NCBI GenBank assembly: GCA_028285625.1
Contig: JANQOX010000003.1
Location: 1-64,000, forward strand
DNA from: Myxococcota bacterium
GTDB taxonomy: Bacteria > Myxococcota_A > UBA9160 > UBA6930
Direction: 5' to 3'
Length of the DNA stretch: 64,000 nucleotides
The position numbers and the translations under genes are program-made. This document shows, in pieces, positions 28,639-37,397 of the stretch; the first letter of the stretch is position 1; the number at the start of each line of letters is the position of its first letter. The notes below the pieces were generated by a model. That model was not told where the DNA came from, ran no database searches, and was given only the letters and a program-made list of their open reading frames with translations.

Positions 28639-29721
28639 TCAGCGCGGAACCCCTGTACCGAAGACGTTGATGGCCCGGTTGAAGGGCGCAAGGCGTTCGG
28701 GGTCGTAGCCCGAGTCGGTCTTCGGGTCGTCGCTCCACAGCACGGCCGCGCCGGGCTCGAGCAGGTGCGGTCGCAGCGAGGCCTGCGCCGCCGCGTCGAG
28801 CTCCGCCCAGTGCCGGCGAAGCTCTTCGAGACACCAGACGCGGTAGCGCGAGACCGGCAGGCGCTCGTACCGGCAGCCCTGCACCTCCATCGCGAAGTGA
28901 CTGGCCCCCGCCGCGTGCGCGCGCGCGTTCTCGCGCAGCTGCACCAGGTGGGTCTCGCAGGCCTCGCGCAGCAGGGCCGCCAGCGGCGCGTCCACTTCGG
29001 CGACGAGCGTGCCGGTGTCGGGGTGGTTCCCCTCCCACATCCGGGCCACCCATGTGTAGACGCGCGGCGCGCGCTGGCGCATCAGCTCGGCGGGGGTCGG
29101 GTCCATGGCGAAGTGGCGGAACATCGGGCCCATGAATCCGAAGTCGACGAGGGTGGGCCGCTCGCCCAACAGGTAGGGCCGCTCGGCGAGGGTCGCTTCG
29201 AGCAGGTCGTAGGCGGCCATGGCCGTGGCTTCGACGTGCGGGCGGGTGGCATCGGTCACACCGTCGTTCCTGACGAAACCGCCGAGCTGACGGCGCGCGA
29301 CCATCCTGCGCTTGAGGTAGCGCGGCCCCTTCGTGGCCGTCATGAGCTCGTCCGTGAGTACGCCGCTCGCGTGGTCGCGATCCTGCACGTAGCTCCAGCG
29401 GTAGTGCATCGCCGGCCGCCAGAGCCACTCGTCGGCGTGGTCCTCGAGCAGGAACGCCACGAAGCGCATGCCGGCGTCGTCGGGAAGGATCGTGGGGCCG
29501 TCCCGCTGCGACTCGAACCAGACCAGGATCGGCGTGGTATCCGAGAGCCAGCGCCCGTCCTCGAGCTGGACGACCGGGCTCTGCACCGCGCCGGCGCCGG
29601 CCTGGATCTCCTTGGCGTGGTCGATCATCGACAGCAGCTGGTACGGCATGCCGCGATAGCGCAGGTAGGCCTCGAGCTTGCCGGCGTAGTACGAGATACG
29701 CGAGCCGTAGACGCGAATCAC
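28639..29721 (-). CDS. Glutathione S-transferase-like protein with long C-terminal part
   Basis: 360 residues. A thioredoxin-like N terminus (VYGSRISYYAGKLEAYLRYRG) with a cis-Pro segment (SPVVQLEDGRWLSDTTPI) is followed by a helical domain with ERPTLVDFGFMGPMFRHF. Standard GSTs have ~220 residues, so about 120 residues are additional at the C terminus. A paralogue with the same layout lies at 56129-57475. The start is a GTG with AGGAGG 10 nt upstream. Substrate unknown; no catalytic Cys or Ser is evident beyond Tyr/Ser in YGSRISYY. Confidence 0.75.
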   Translation of the reverse strand: MIRVYGSRISYYAGKLEAYLRYRGMPYQLLSMIDHAKEIQAGAGAVQSPVVQLEDGRWLSDTTPILVWFESQRDGPTILPDDAGMRFVAFLLEDHADEWLWRPAMHYRWSYVQDRDHASGVLTDELMTATKGPRYLKRRMVARRQLGGFVRNDGVTDATRPHVEATAMAAYDLLEATLAERPYLLGERPTLVDFGFMGPMFRHFAMDPTPAELMRQRAPRVYTWVARMWEGNHPDTGTLVAEVDAPLAALLREACETHLVQLRENARAHAAGASHFAMEVQGCRYERLPVSRYRVWCLEELRRHWAELDAAAQASLRPHLLEPGAAVLWSDDPKTDSGYDPERLAPFNRAINVFGTGVPR

Positions 29722-29948
29722 GATGGCGTGGCCTCCTGGATCGAGCCTCCCCCCGGGCCCGCGCGAGCCGCCCGGCTCGCCTAGCGACCGAGACCTCGCC
29801 TGGTCCCTCGCTCCGACTCCCCCGCGGGTGGCGATACGGTGCCACGCACGCTCACAAGAGGCCACTACACGGGTGGGGAAGTGCGGCTGCCGCCGCTCCG
29901 CCCCGTTCAGGCTTCAGGGAAGTGGGATGGCTCGGCCAGGAGTCGTCC

Positions 29949-32576
29949 ATGTACCGTGCCCGTACCCCCATCACGCTCGCAGCGGTCGTCGCACTCTTGC
30001 TCGCGAGCGCGTCCCACGCGGGTGACACGCGGGTGATCGCTCGAACGGGCGACCTCGCGCCGAGTGGCACCGACAGCGTGAGCCAGGTCGTCGCGACGCC
30101 GGTCGTGAACGATCGCGGCGAGGTCGCTTTCGTCGTGAGCCTGCTCCCGGACGGGAGCTTCCAGCGTGAACGGGCGGCGATGCTGTTCGATGGCCGCGAC
30201 ATCCACGAGCTGGTTCGTCAGGGGTTCGTCCCGATCAGTGGAGACGGCCAGATCCAGACGCTGGCCACGCCCTCGCTCAACGCGTCGGGCGAGGTCGCGC
30301 TCTGGACCGAGTTCGGCGGAACCAACTCGGGCTTCACCGAGCAGGGGATCGTGAAGGCCAGCACCTCGGACGTGAGCGTCGTCTTCCGCCAGGGGAAACC
30401 CGCTCCGGGTGGCACGACGAACCGCATCCTGCACGACGGCCAGCTCGACTCCGTGCTGCCCTTCGACGACCTGGGCCGCGTGACCATCCGCAACGAGCGG
30501 AGCGACTTCTCGCGGTTCATCACGCGCAGCGATGGCGTGACGCAGACCGACCTGGCCAGCCCGGGCTCGCCAACGCCCAGTGGCAACGGCTCGTACGGCT
30601 TCTCGTACTCGCTGCCCAGGGCGCTCGACGACGGCACCGCGATCTTCCAGGCGCTCAACTTCCAGGGCAGCGACCCGATCGGTGCCAATGCCCTCGTGGT
30701 CGACCGCGGCGGGGTGCAGACGGAGATCCTGCGACCCGACCTGGCCTCGGGCCCTGCGCAGGCGCCCGACGGCAACGGCACCTTCCACGCCGTGGACGAC
30801 TCGTTCGACGTGAACCGCCTGGGCGAGGCGGCCTTCGTGGCCTCGTTCGACGACACGCTCGCGCCCGGGGTGGACGCCTTCGGGGTGCTGCGTGGCGATG
30901 GCACCACTACTTCGTTCGCCGCGCGCGCCGGCGACGCCACGCCGAGCGGCAACGGCACGTTCAACAACGGCTTCCTCATCGACCCGCCGAGGATCAACGA
31001 TCACGGCGACCTGGTCTTCCGCGCCGACTTCGTCGGCACGTCGGGCGGCAACGACGACAATCACGGGCTCGTGCGCCACAACCCCGGCGCCGCCCAGCCG
31101 CTTCAGGAGTGGGTCCGAGAAGGCGACGCTGCGCCGGGGGGAGGCGTCTTCGACGCGATCACCGGCCCGCGGGCCCAGAACGAAGCCGGCGTGGTGGCCT
31201 TCGAAGCGTTCCTACGCGACACCACCCCGGGCGAAGGGCTGCAGGGCTACTTCCTCACCGACGGCATCGACCTGGTGAAGGTGGTACGCAGCCAGAACCA
31301 GATCGACGGCGTCACCATCGACACCCCGCTTCTCGGAGGCGGGTTCCGCCTGCACGACGGAAGCCTGAACGAAGCCGGGCAGGTGGCCTTCCAGGCCAAG
31401 GGGCGCGAGGCGGGGCGCGGCGTCGACGGCGTCTACCTCTTCACCCCCGACCTGCACTTCCGCGCGCGGTCCCCGCTGATCGCCCAGGGTGGCATCCAGC
31501 AGCTCCACGAGTGGGACGCGGCATTCGACGACGGTGTTCTCGTCAACCCCCAGGCCCGCGACAACTGGACGCTGGGGCTCACCCCCGGCCCCGACCACGC
31601 CGTGTTCATCGACGTCCCGGCCCGGGTGGTCGACGACCCGAACGACACCACGGTCCGAAGCCTCACCCTGGACGACAATGCCTCGGTGTTCCAGCAGAAC
31701 GCGGACTTCACGGCGACCGAGGGAGTGCTCATCACGGGCCGCGGAAACGTCAACACCACGTACAACCTGCGCGGGGCCAGGACGCTCACCGCAGACGTCA
31801 CCCTCGATGGGGTCGTCAACCCGACCTTCCCCGACCTCTTCACGGCCGAGCTACGCGTGGCCGGCCCGGGAGTCGTGGAAGGAACCGTGGACAACGGCGG
31901 CTTCGTGTTCGCGACCAGCGGTGCCCGCTTTGCCGAGAGCTTCCTGAACCGGACCGAGACCGAAGCCCTCACGGGCCAGGTCACCTTCGACGACACGTTC
32001 GAGAACCAGGGCCTGCTGTCGGTGGGCGCCAATGCCACCGTCGACGTCTTTGGCGACTACAGCGGGCCGGGCACCCTCCAGAACGACGGGACGCTCACGT
32101 TCCATGCCGGCTTCTTCCCCGGCGCCAGCCCCTCCTACGTCGAGGTCGCCGGCACGGGCGCCACCCGGTTCGCATCGACCGCGGCCACGGAGATGGAGAT
32201 CGGTGGCACGACCCAGGGGAGCTTCGCGGGGGACCCGAGCGCGGCCTACGACAGCATCCACCTGACCGACGCGGGCACGCTCACGCTGGAAGGCGCCCTG
32301 CGCGTGTCCCTGATCTCGCCCGATGGCATTGCGCCCGTCTTTGCGCCTTCGGAAGGGGATCGGTTCGTCCTGTTCGATGCGGGCGACGGCGCGCTGCTCG
32401 GCGAGTTCGACACGCCGCTCGACCTGCCGGATCTGGACGGAGACCTCGACTGGCGCGTGCGTCGCACGGCGCAGGCCTTCTCGCTGCAGGTGGTGCTGGC
32501 TTCGGTCCCGGGGCCGCCGGCGTCGCTGCTGCTCGGCTCGCTGGCCCTGCTCGGGCTCCGCCGGCGCCGCCTCTAG
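29949..32576 (+). CDS. Secreted NxxGxxAF-repeat protein with PEP-CTERM-like tail
   Basis: 875 residues. A signal peptide (1-~28, ending ASASHAG) precedes at least six copies of the NxxGxxAF repeat (NDRGEVAF, NASGEVAL, NRLGEAAF, NDHGDLVF, NEAGVVAF, NEAGQVAF) in the first ~490 residues, then a beta-rich part. The C terminus (VPGPPASLLLGSLALLGLRRRRL) has the hydrophobic helix and Arg cluster of a PEP-CTERM signal, but the core reads PGP instead of PEP. Such tails are cut by an exosortase and the protein is delivered to the surface or matrix. CAGGAG lies 7 nt before the chosen ATG. An in-frame ATG at 29922 is an alternative. Confidence 0.82.
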   Translation: MYRARTPITLAAVVALLLASASHAGDTRVIARTGDLAPSGTDSVSQVVATPVVNDRGEVAFVVSLLPDGSFQRERAAMLFDGRDIHELVRQGFVPISGDGQIQTLATPSLNASGEVALWTEFGGTNSGFTEQGIVKASTSDVSVVFRQGKPAPGGTTNRILHDGQLDSVLPFDDLGRVTIRNERSDFSRFITRSDGVTQTDLASPGSPTPSGNGSYGFSYSLPRALDDGTAIFQALNFQGSDPIGANALVVDRGGVQTEILRPDLASGPAQAPDGNGTFHAVDDSFDVNRLGEAAFVASFDDTLAPGVDAFGVLRGDGTTTSFAARAGDATPSGNGTFNNGFLIDPPRINDHGDLVFRADFVGTSGGNDDNHGLVRHNPGAAQPLQEWVREGDAAPGGGVFDAITGPRAQNEAGVVAFEAFLRDTTPGEGLQGYFLTDGIDLVKVVRSQNQIDGVTIDTPLLGGGFRLHDGSLNEAGQVAFQAKGREAGRGVDGVYLFTPDLHFRARSPLIAQGGIQQLHEWDAAFDDGVLVNPQARDNWTLGLTPGPDHAVFIDVPARVVDDPNDTTVRSLTLDDNASVFQQNADFTATEGVLITGRGNVNTTYNLRGARTLTADVTLDGVVNPTFPDLFTAELRVAGPGVVEGTVDNGGFVFATSGARFAESFLNRTETEALTGQVTFDDTFENQGLLSVGANATVDVFGDYSGPGTLQNDGTLTFHAGFFPGASPSYVEVAGTGATRFASTAATEMEIGGTTQGSFAGDPSAAYDSIHLTDAGTLTLEGALRVSLISPDGIAPVFAPSEGDRFVLFDAGDGALLGEFDTPLDLPDLDGDLDWRVRRTAQAFSLQVVLASVPGPPASLLLGSLALLGLRRRRL

Positions 32577-32704
32577 GGGCGACGGGGCGCGCTCGGGGAG
32601 CCCATCGCGAAACGCCCGATGTCGCCATGCCGGGGTTTTGCGATAGTACGGGCGCTTGCGGACGGCCCGTACGAGGTTGCGGCCCGCAGGTTGGAGGGAC
32701 CCCT

Positions 32705-34375
32705 TTGCACATTCGTTCCGTGTGCCTGGCCATCGCCATCGGCACGCTCTTCGTTTCGCAGACCGCCTCGTCGAAGGGGCTCGTGCACGACGCCGAGTAC
32801 CAGATTCTCGCAGCCCAACGCGGCGAGCAGTGGGCCGCCGACGACCGCAGCATCGATCAGAAGCTCGAGGCGGTGCGCAAGGCCAACGGCGGCAAGCGCC
32901 CGAACATCGTCTACATCCTGCTCGACGACATCGGCTACGGCGAGATCGGCACACCGGGGCTCACGCCCTCGCGCGGCTACGCCACGCCCCAGATCGACGC
33001 CCTCGCGCGCCAAGGCATGACCCTGGGCCGCATGTACACCGAGCCGTCCTGCACGCCGACCCGCGTCTCCATGATGACAGGCCGCCTGCCCGTGCGAACC
33101 GGTACGACCGAGGCCAAGGCCACCATCGCCGGCGACGGGCTGGCCGCCGAGGAGATCACCCTCGCCGAGGTGCTCCGCGAGGCGGGCTACTACACGTCGC
33201 ACGTGGGCAAATGGCACCTGGGAGACATCCAGCAGGCCTACGCCACCGAGCAGGGCTTCATGCACGCCGAGTTCCCCATCCACCAGCAGGGGCAGCTCGC
33301 CATCATGCACGAGGATGCCGCGTCGGCCGACGTGATTCGCGGTAGCGACCCCGCGCGCCAGCAGCAGACCTTCACGATCGACGAGACGTTCGTGACCAAT
33401 CCCAGCCACATGGTGACCGGCGTCGAGGTTCGCGACGGCAAGCTCTACGAGGTCGACCTCGAAGCGGGCGAGTCGTGGACGCAGGCCAAGTACCGCGCCA
33501 TGAACGAGCGCTACCAGCAGAACACCCTGGCCCAGCTGCGCGAGCTCGCCGCGAAGGACCAGCCCTTCTTCCTGAACTACTGGCCGCTCTTCCCGCTGAC
33601 CTACGTGCCCAACGACGTGGGTGAGCCCAGGACGCTGAACGGCGGCACCGTGGCCGAGAGCATCGTCGAGGTGGACGGTTGGATCGGCGAGATCGTGGCC
33701 GAGATCGACCGACTGGGCATCGCCGACAACACCATCATCGTGGTGATGGGCGACAACGGCCCATTCATGCAGTATGCGGGCATCGGCGGCATCTCCGATC
33801 GCGTCTACCGTGGCGGCAAGGCCGACGTTCTCGAGGGCGGGGTCCGCGTGAACGCCTACGTCCGCTGGCCCGCCGCGATCGAAGCCGGCTCCTACGCGCA
33901 AGACGTGGTCCACGTGTCGGACCTCTTCACCACCTTCGCCCGCGTCGCCGGCGCCATGGACGAGGTGCCGACCGACCGCATCATCGACGGCGTCGACCAG
34001 ACGGGCGTCCTGGTGCTGGGTGAGACCCACGGGCGCCGAGACTACGTGTTCGTCTACGACGGCCCGATGCTGAAGGCGGTGGTGAAGAACAAGTACAAGA
34101 TGCACCTGCCGCCGCCCGGGACGAACCCGATCGCCGCCCCGGTCTTCGACCTGTACCGCGACCCGCGCGAGGAGCGGCCCATCGACTCGATCAAGTACGG
34201 ACCGTGGGCGGGCGGGCAGTTCGCCAACATGGTCAAGCGCCACATGGCGTTCAAGCAGAAGTACCCCGACCGGCCTCCCGTGTACGCGATGCCCTATGAG
34301 GGCATCGAAGACCTCCGGCCCGAGACCCTGGAGCTGCTGCGCATCTTCAGCCTCGGCCGACCCGGCAAGAAGTAG
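32705..34375 (+). CDS. Secreted arylsulfatase (type I sulfatase)
   Basis: 556 residues. A signal peptide (1-~23) is followed by the alkaline-phosphatase-fold sulfatase core: metal ligands in PNIVYILLDDIGYGEIG, the modified Cys116 in SCTPTRVSMMTGRLP (CxPxR, converted to formylglycine), HVGKWHLG, and later MGDNGPFMQ. It should hydrolyse sulfate esters outside the cytoplasm, for example on algal polysaccharides. No formylglycine-generating enzyme is in the window. The start is a TTG with GGAGG 7 nt upstream; no ATG fits better. It converges on the DUF3313 gene, and both stops lie in one hairpin. Confidence 0.93.
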   Translation: MHIRSVCLAIAIGTLFVSQTASSKGLVHDAEYQILAAQRGEQWAADDRSIDQKLEAVRKANGGKRPNIVYILLDDIGYGEIGTPGLTPSRGYATPQIDALARQGMTLGRMYTEPSCTPTRVSMMTGRLPVRTGTTEAKATIAGDGLAAEEITLAEVLREAGYYTSHVGKWHLGDIQQAYATEQGFMHAEFPIHQQGQLAIMHEDAASADVIRGSDPARQQQTFTIDETFVTNPSHMVTGVEVRDGKLYEVDLEAGESWTQAKYRAMNERYQQNTLAQLRELAAKDQPFFLNYWPLFPLTYVPNDVGEPRTLNGGTVAESIVEVDGWIGEIVAEIDRLGIADNTIIVVMGDNGPFMQYAGIGGISDRVYRGGKADVLEGGVRVNAYVRWPAAIEAGSYAQDVVHVSDLFTTFARVAGAMDEVPTDRIIDGVDQTGVLVLGETHGRRDYVFVYDGPMLKAVVKNKYKMHLPPPGTNPIAAPVFDLYRDPREERPIDSIKYGPWAGGQFANMVKRHMAFKQKYPDRPPVYAMPYEGIEDLRPETLELLRIFSLGRPGKK

Positions 34376-34417
34376 CGGGCCAGCCGCGGCGACCCACCCG
34401 GGCGCCGCGGCCCGCTA
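34373..34417. terminator. Bidirectional hairpin spanning the stops of convergent genes
   Basis: A 15-nt arm (34403-34417) pairs with 34373-34391, interrupted by a 3-base bulge. The two TAG stops form the ends of the stem. No T-run. Confidence 0.55.
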
Positions 34418-35098
34418 CGGCCGCGTGCAGCCTGCGTCGCTGCCTTCGCGGAGCGTGCAGAGGCGATAGCGACCCGCTCGCGCCCAGTGGTCGATGGCGG
34501 ACCGCACGTCGGACCAGCTGTCCATCGCCTTGATGGTCTTGCCGCCGACCCGCCGATCGACGCCACCGCCCAGGATCTTGCCCGTCCACGAGTCGCTGAC
34601 CCGCGCCTCGAGCGCCGCCTCGCCCACGAACGACGGCTTGTCGCGGAAGAGGGACGTGGCCGTCCCGATCACCAGCGCCTGGGGTACCACCGTCGAAACG
34701 GTGTCGAGTGCCACGTTGCGCCCGCCCAGGCGCGTGAACGTGGCCGTGAGGCGGAGCGTTCCCTCCGCAGGCGTGTCGACCAGCTCGTAGTCCTGACCCA
34801 GCTCTTCGCGCAGCCGCGCGTGGAAGTAGTTGGCCAACGTCTGGCTCTCGGCCGGCGAGAGGTTGGCCTCCACGTCCGAGCCCCGCCAGAACGTGATGGG
34901 GTCGATGATGAGCTTGTCGTACGCCTTCCAGTTGGTGCCCGGGTTGACGAACTCGAGCGAGGCCACGCCCGGCTCGCCCTTCTCGAGCTTCGAGTAGTCG
35001 TCGAGGAAGCCGTCGCCCTCGGGCGGCTTCGCCTGGCGCGTCGCCGCGCACGAGAACGAGAAGAAGAGAACGACGAGCAGTGCGGTCGCGCGAATCAT
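34415..35098 (-). CDS. DUF3313-type lipoprotein
   Basis: 227 residues. The signal peptide ends in a lipobox (LFFSFSC, Cys17). The mature part carries the DUF3313 pattern: GFLDDYSKLEKG, a FVNPGTNWKAYDKLIIDPI stretch, and a later TGKILGGGVDRRVGGK with a short DSWSDVRSAIDHWA helix. Function of the family is unknown; proteins of this type are outer-membrane-associated lipoproteins. A run of G residues (AAAGGGGGG) about 7 nt before the ATG may be its ribosome site. Single-gene unit between convergent sulfatase and hisG. Confidence 0.82.
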   Translation of the reverse strand: MIRATALLVVLFFSFSCAATRQAKPPEGDGFLDDYSKLEKGEPGVASLEFVNPGTNWKAYDKLIIDPITFWRGSDVEANLSPAESQTLANYFHARLREELGQDYELVDTPAEGTLRLTATFTRLGGRNVALDTVSTVVPQALVIGTATSLFRDKPSFVGEAALEARVSDSWTGKILGGGVDRRVGGKTIKAMDSWSDVRSAIDHWARAGRYRLCTLREGSDAGCTRP

Positions 35099-35206
35099 GG
35101 AGGGCCCCCCTTTGCCGAGTCCACCCGATCGTCGCGATTCCGCGGGCGGCCGGCAAGCAGACCGGGCTCTCCCACGAGCCAGCCTGAACGCGGCCCGATC
35201 GCCGAC

Positions 35207-36070
35207 CTACAGCCGCGTGTGCTTGAGCTCGGTCTCGAGGATCGCGCGGCAGCCGAGCTTCTCGAGCTCGTCGAAGACGGTCTGGATGCGCGCCTTCTCG
35301 ACCAGCACCTTCACCGAGAGCCAGCGTTCGTCCTGCAGGCGCTGGACCGTGGGCGACGAGAAGCCGGGCGTGATGCGCGACGCCTCTTCGATCTGCTCGG
35401 CCGGGCAGTTGTACTCGACGAGGGAGTAGCGCGACGCCACCAGCACCCCCTCGATACGCCGCAGCAGCCGGTCGCGCGCGTCGGGGTCGCGCGGGCTCGG
35501 GTTGCCGATCAGCACGGCCTGGGCGTCGAGCAGCCGGTCGAGCTCGATCAGGTCGTTCTCCACCAGGCTGTTGCCCGTCTCCACGATCTCGACGATGCCG
35601 TCGACGAGCCCGAGCAGCACCATCACCTCGACGGCGCCCTGGATCGGCAGCAGATGCACGTCGCGCACCCCGGCGCGCTCGAACCAGCCCCGTGCGAGGT
35701 TCACGAACTTGGTTCCCACCACCCGGCCCGAGAGGTCTCCCACCGCGCGCCAGGGCGCGTCGCGGTGCACCGCCAGCGAAAGCCGACAGCGCCCGAAGCC
35801 GAGCTCGTGGTGCACGGTCACCTCGGCGCCCTTCTCGGCCACCTGGTCGCTTCCGGTAATCCCGAGATCGACGACACCCTCGGCTACGAGCACTGGGATG
35901 TCGGCCACGTTCGAGAAGATGATGCTTGTCTCGGTATCGCTGCACACCGAGAACAACCGGCGCCCCGAGACGCGGAACACGAGGCCGGCACGACGCAGCA
36001 GGTCGAGCGACGTCTCCTGCAGGCGTCCCTTCGAAGGGATGGCGATGCGCAGTGCGCCTTCGGGCAGCAT
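35207..36070 (-). CDS. hisG: ATP phosphoribosyltransferase, long form
   Basis: 287 residues. HisG joins ATP and PRPP in the first, feedback-controlled step of histidine synthesis. Landmarks are RIAIPSKGRLQE, DLGITGSDQVAE, the PRPP loop region VETGNSLVENDLIE, and a C-terminal ~75-residue regulatory domain (SSPTVQRL...VKVLVEKA), which marks the long, HisZ-independent form. It starts within the hisE stop (TGATG). No other his genes are in the window. Confidence 0.95.
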   Translation of the reverse strand: MLPEGALRIAIPSKGRLQETSLDLLRRAGLVFRVSGRRLFSVCSDTETSIIFSNVADIPVLVAEGVVDLGITGSDQVAEKGAEVTVHHELGFGRCRLSLAVHRDAPWRAVGDLSGRVVGTKFVNLARGWFERAGVRDVHLLPIQGAVEVMVLLGLVDGIVEIVETGNSLVENDLIELDRLLDAQAVLIGNPSPRDPDARDRLLRRIEGVLVASRYSLVEYNCPAEQIEEASRITPGFSSPTVQRLQDERWLSVKVLVEKARIQTVFDELEKLGCRAILETELKHTRL

Positions 36071-36393
36071 CAGGCGCCCCGGCTGGCCTTCTCGACCAGG
36101 CCACCCGTCCCGAAGCGCGACTCCAGCTGGGCGAACACGCGCTCGGGGGCGACGCCCGCGCGACCCAGCAGCACCCAGACGTGGAAGAGCAGGTCCGCCG
36201 CCTCGTGCGCCGTGTGGTCGCCGTCGTCTGCGGCCGCCGCCTCGATCAGCTCCTGCGACTCCTCGCGCACCTTGTCGGCGATCGCCTCGAGACCGCCGTC
36301 GAGCAGCCGCACCACGTAGCTGCCTTCGGGGCGCTCGCGCATGCGGTCGTCGATCACCTGCGCCAGGCGCAGCAGGACGGCGGGGTCGGGCAT
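36070..36393 (-). CDS. hisE: Phosphoribosyl-ATP pyrophosphatase
   Basis: 107 residues, an all-helical MazG-like HisE that hydrolyses PR-ATP to PR-AMP, the second step of histidine synthesis. The metal-binding acid helices are KVREESQELIEAA and HEAADLLFHVWVLL. TACACT lies 7 nt before the ATG (leaderless type). The stop and the hisG ATG share one base. Confidence 0.95.
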   Translation of the reverse strand: MPDPAVLLRLAQVIDDRMRERPEGSYVVRLLDGGLEAIADKVREESQELIEAAAADDGDHTAHEAADLLFHVWVLLGRAGVAPERVFAQLESRFGTGGLVEKASRGA

Positions 36394-36400
36394 GGCGGGG

Positions 36401-36406
36401 AGTGTA
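36401..36406 (-). promoter_or_regulatory. -10 box TACACT of hisEG
   Basis: It lies 7 nt upstream of the hisE ATG; no Shine-Dalgarno site. Leaderless type. The divergent gene at 36465 has TACCCT at 36434-36439 with a ~20-nt leader. Confidence 0.5.
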
Positions 36407-36464
36407 ACGTCCGCGCCCTCGCGCGCGGTGGCCTACCCTGACCCTGCGCGCTGGAGCCACCCCC

Positions 36465-37379
36465 ATGTCCGAAAGCCCGCACGTCGAGGCCCGGGTCTAC
36501 GGGTTCTTCGCTTCGGATCACGAGATCGAGGGGATCATCCGCTCACGGATGCTCGACCTGGGCCAGATCATGGCTCCGCCCGAGGAGCTGCCGCCGCTTC
36601 GGATCGAGGACGCGCGGATCCTGCAGGCGAGAGCCGCCGAAGCCGGCCGATCGGAGGCCGCGTTCTTCGACACGCAGGGCTTCGTCCTCTTGCCCCACGC
36701 CTCGGCCGTGCGCGACTGGGACCTCGACCCCAGCCGGCCCGAAGCGGAACAGGACGTCATGCGGACCTACCTGCCCGAGGCCGAAGCGCTGGTTCGCGAG
36801 CGCCTGCTGCCCGGGCGGCGCATCGAGGTCTACCAGGGCCCGCCCCAGAGAAGGGGACCGGGTACACCGAACCCCGACTACGCCACCGGTGTGCACCAGG
36901 ACTACGGGCTGCTGCCGGACGCCTTCGAGGAGAGCCTGCGCGCTTTCACCTCGGCCGACGTCTCGGGGTGGTGGCGGCAGCGCTTCGAACGCGACGACGT
37001 CGAGGGGTTTCTGCTGATCAACCTCTGGCGCCCGGTCTACCTGGACGGCCCGCTCCGCCACATGCCTCTCGCCGTCTGCGAACCCCGCTCCGTCCGCGTC
37101 GAGGACTGCGTCCCCGTGAGCCTCCTCGACATCACGCCGACGGACCTCCCGACCAACCAGCTCTCGTTGCGCTACCAGCCGGACCAGCGCTGGTACTACT
37201 ACCCGGCCATGACCTCGGAAGAGGTGCTCGCCTTCAAGAACTACACGTTCTACAAGGACGCCGAACTGCGGGTCGAGTCGTGCTTCCACGTGGCCTTCGA
37301 AGCGCCCGACACCCCGCCCGACGTCACACCGCGGCAGAGCTGCGAACACCGCGTGAGCGTGTTCCTGCTGCGCGACTAG
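36465..37379 (+). CDS. CmcJ/NvfI-type non-haem iron oxygenase family protein
   Basis: 304 residues with the pattern of the CmcJ/NvfI family: VHQDYG (~residues 144-149), INLWRPV and PLAVC, QRWYYYPAMTSEEVLAFKNY, a FHVAFE stretch and a final R.S.EHRVSVF. Fungal and actinobacterial members act in secondary metabolism as 2-oxoglutarate/iron oxygenases or isomerases. The HQD pair and the late His (FHVAF) could be the metal ligands. The substrate is unknown. TACCCT at 36434-36439 is a likely -10 box and GGAG precedes the ATG by 9 nt. Confidence 0.78.
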   Translation: MSESPHVEARVYGFFASDHEIEGIIRSRMLDLGQIMAPPEELPPLRIEDARILQARAAEAGRSEAAFFDTQGFVLLPHASAVRDWDLDPSRPEAEQDVMRTYLPEAEALVRERLLPGRRIEVYQGPPQRRGPGTPNPDYATGVHQDYGLLPDAFEESLRAFTSADVSGWWRQRFERDDVEGFLLINLWRPVYLDGPLRHMPLAVCEPRSVRVEDCVPVSLLDITPTDLPTNQLSLRYQPDQRWYYYPAMTSEEVLAFKNYTFYKDAELRVESCFHVAFEAPDTPPDVTPRQSCEHRVSVFLLRD

Positions 37380-37397
37380 GCACGACGCGCGCGCCGT

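Noticed and set aside
29800..29850. Sigma-54 like TGGCGATACGGTGCC before the 29949 gene
   Set aside because: The GG-to-GC spacing is 9, not 10, bp and the halves are poor.
31109..32704. Upstream extension of the sulfatase frame (first ~530 residues)
   Set aside because: It overlaps the NxxGxxAF-repeat gene in another frame and is Arg/Pro/His-rich. The sulfatase begins at TTG 32705 with its own ribosome site and signal peptide.
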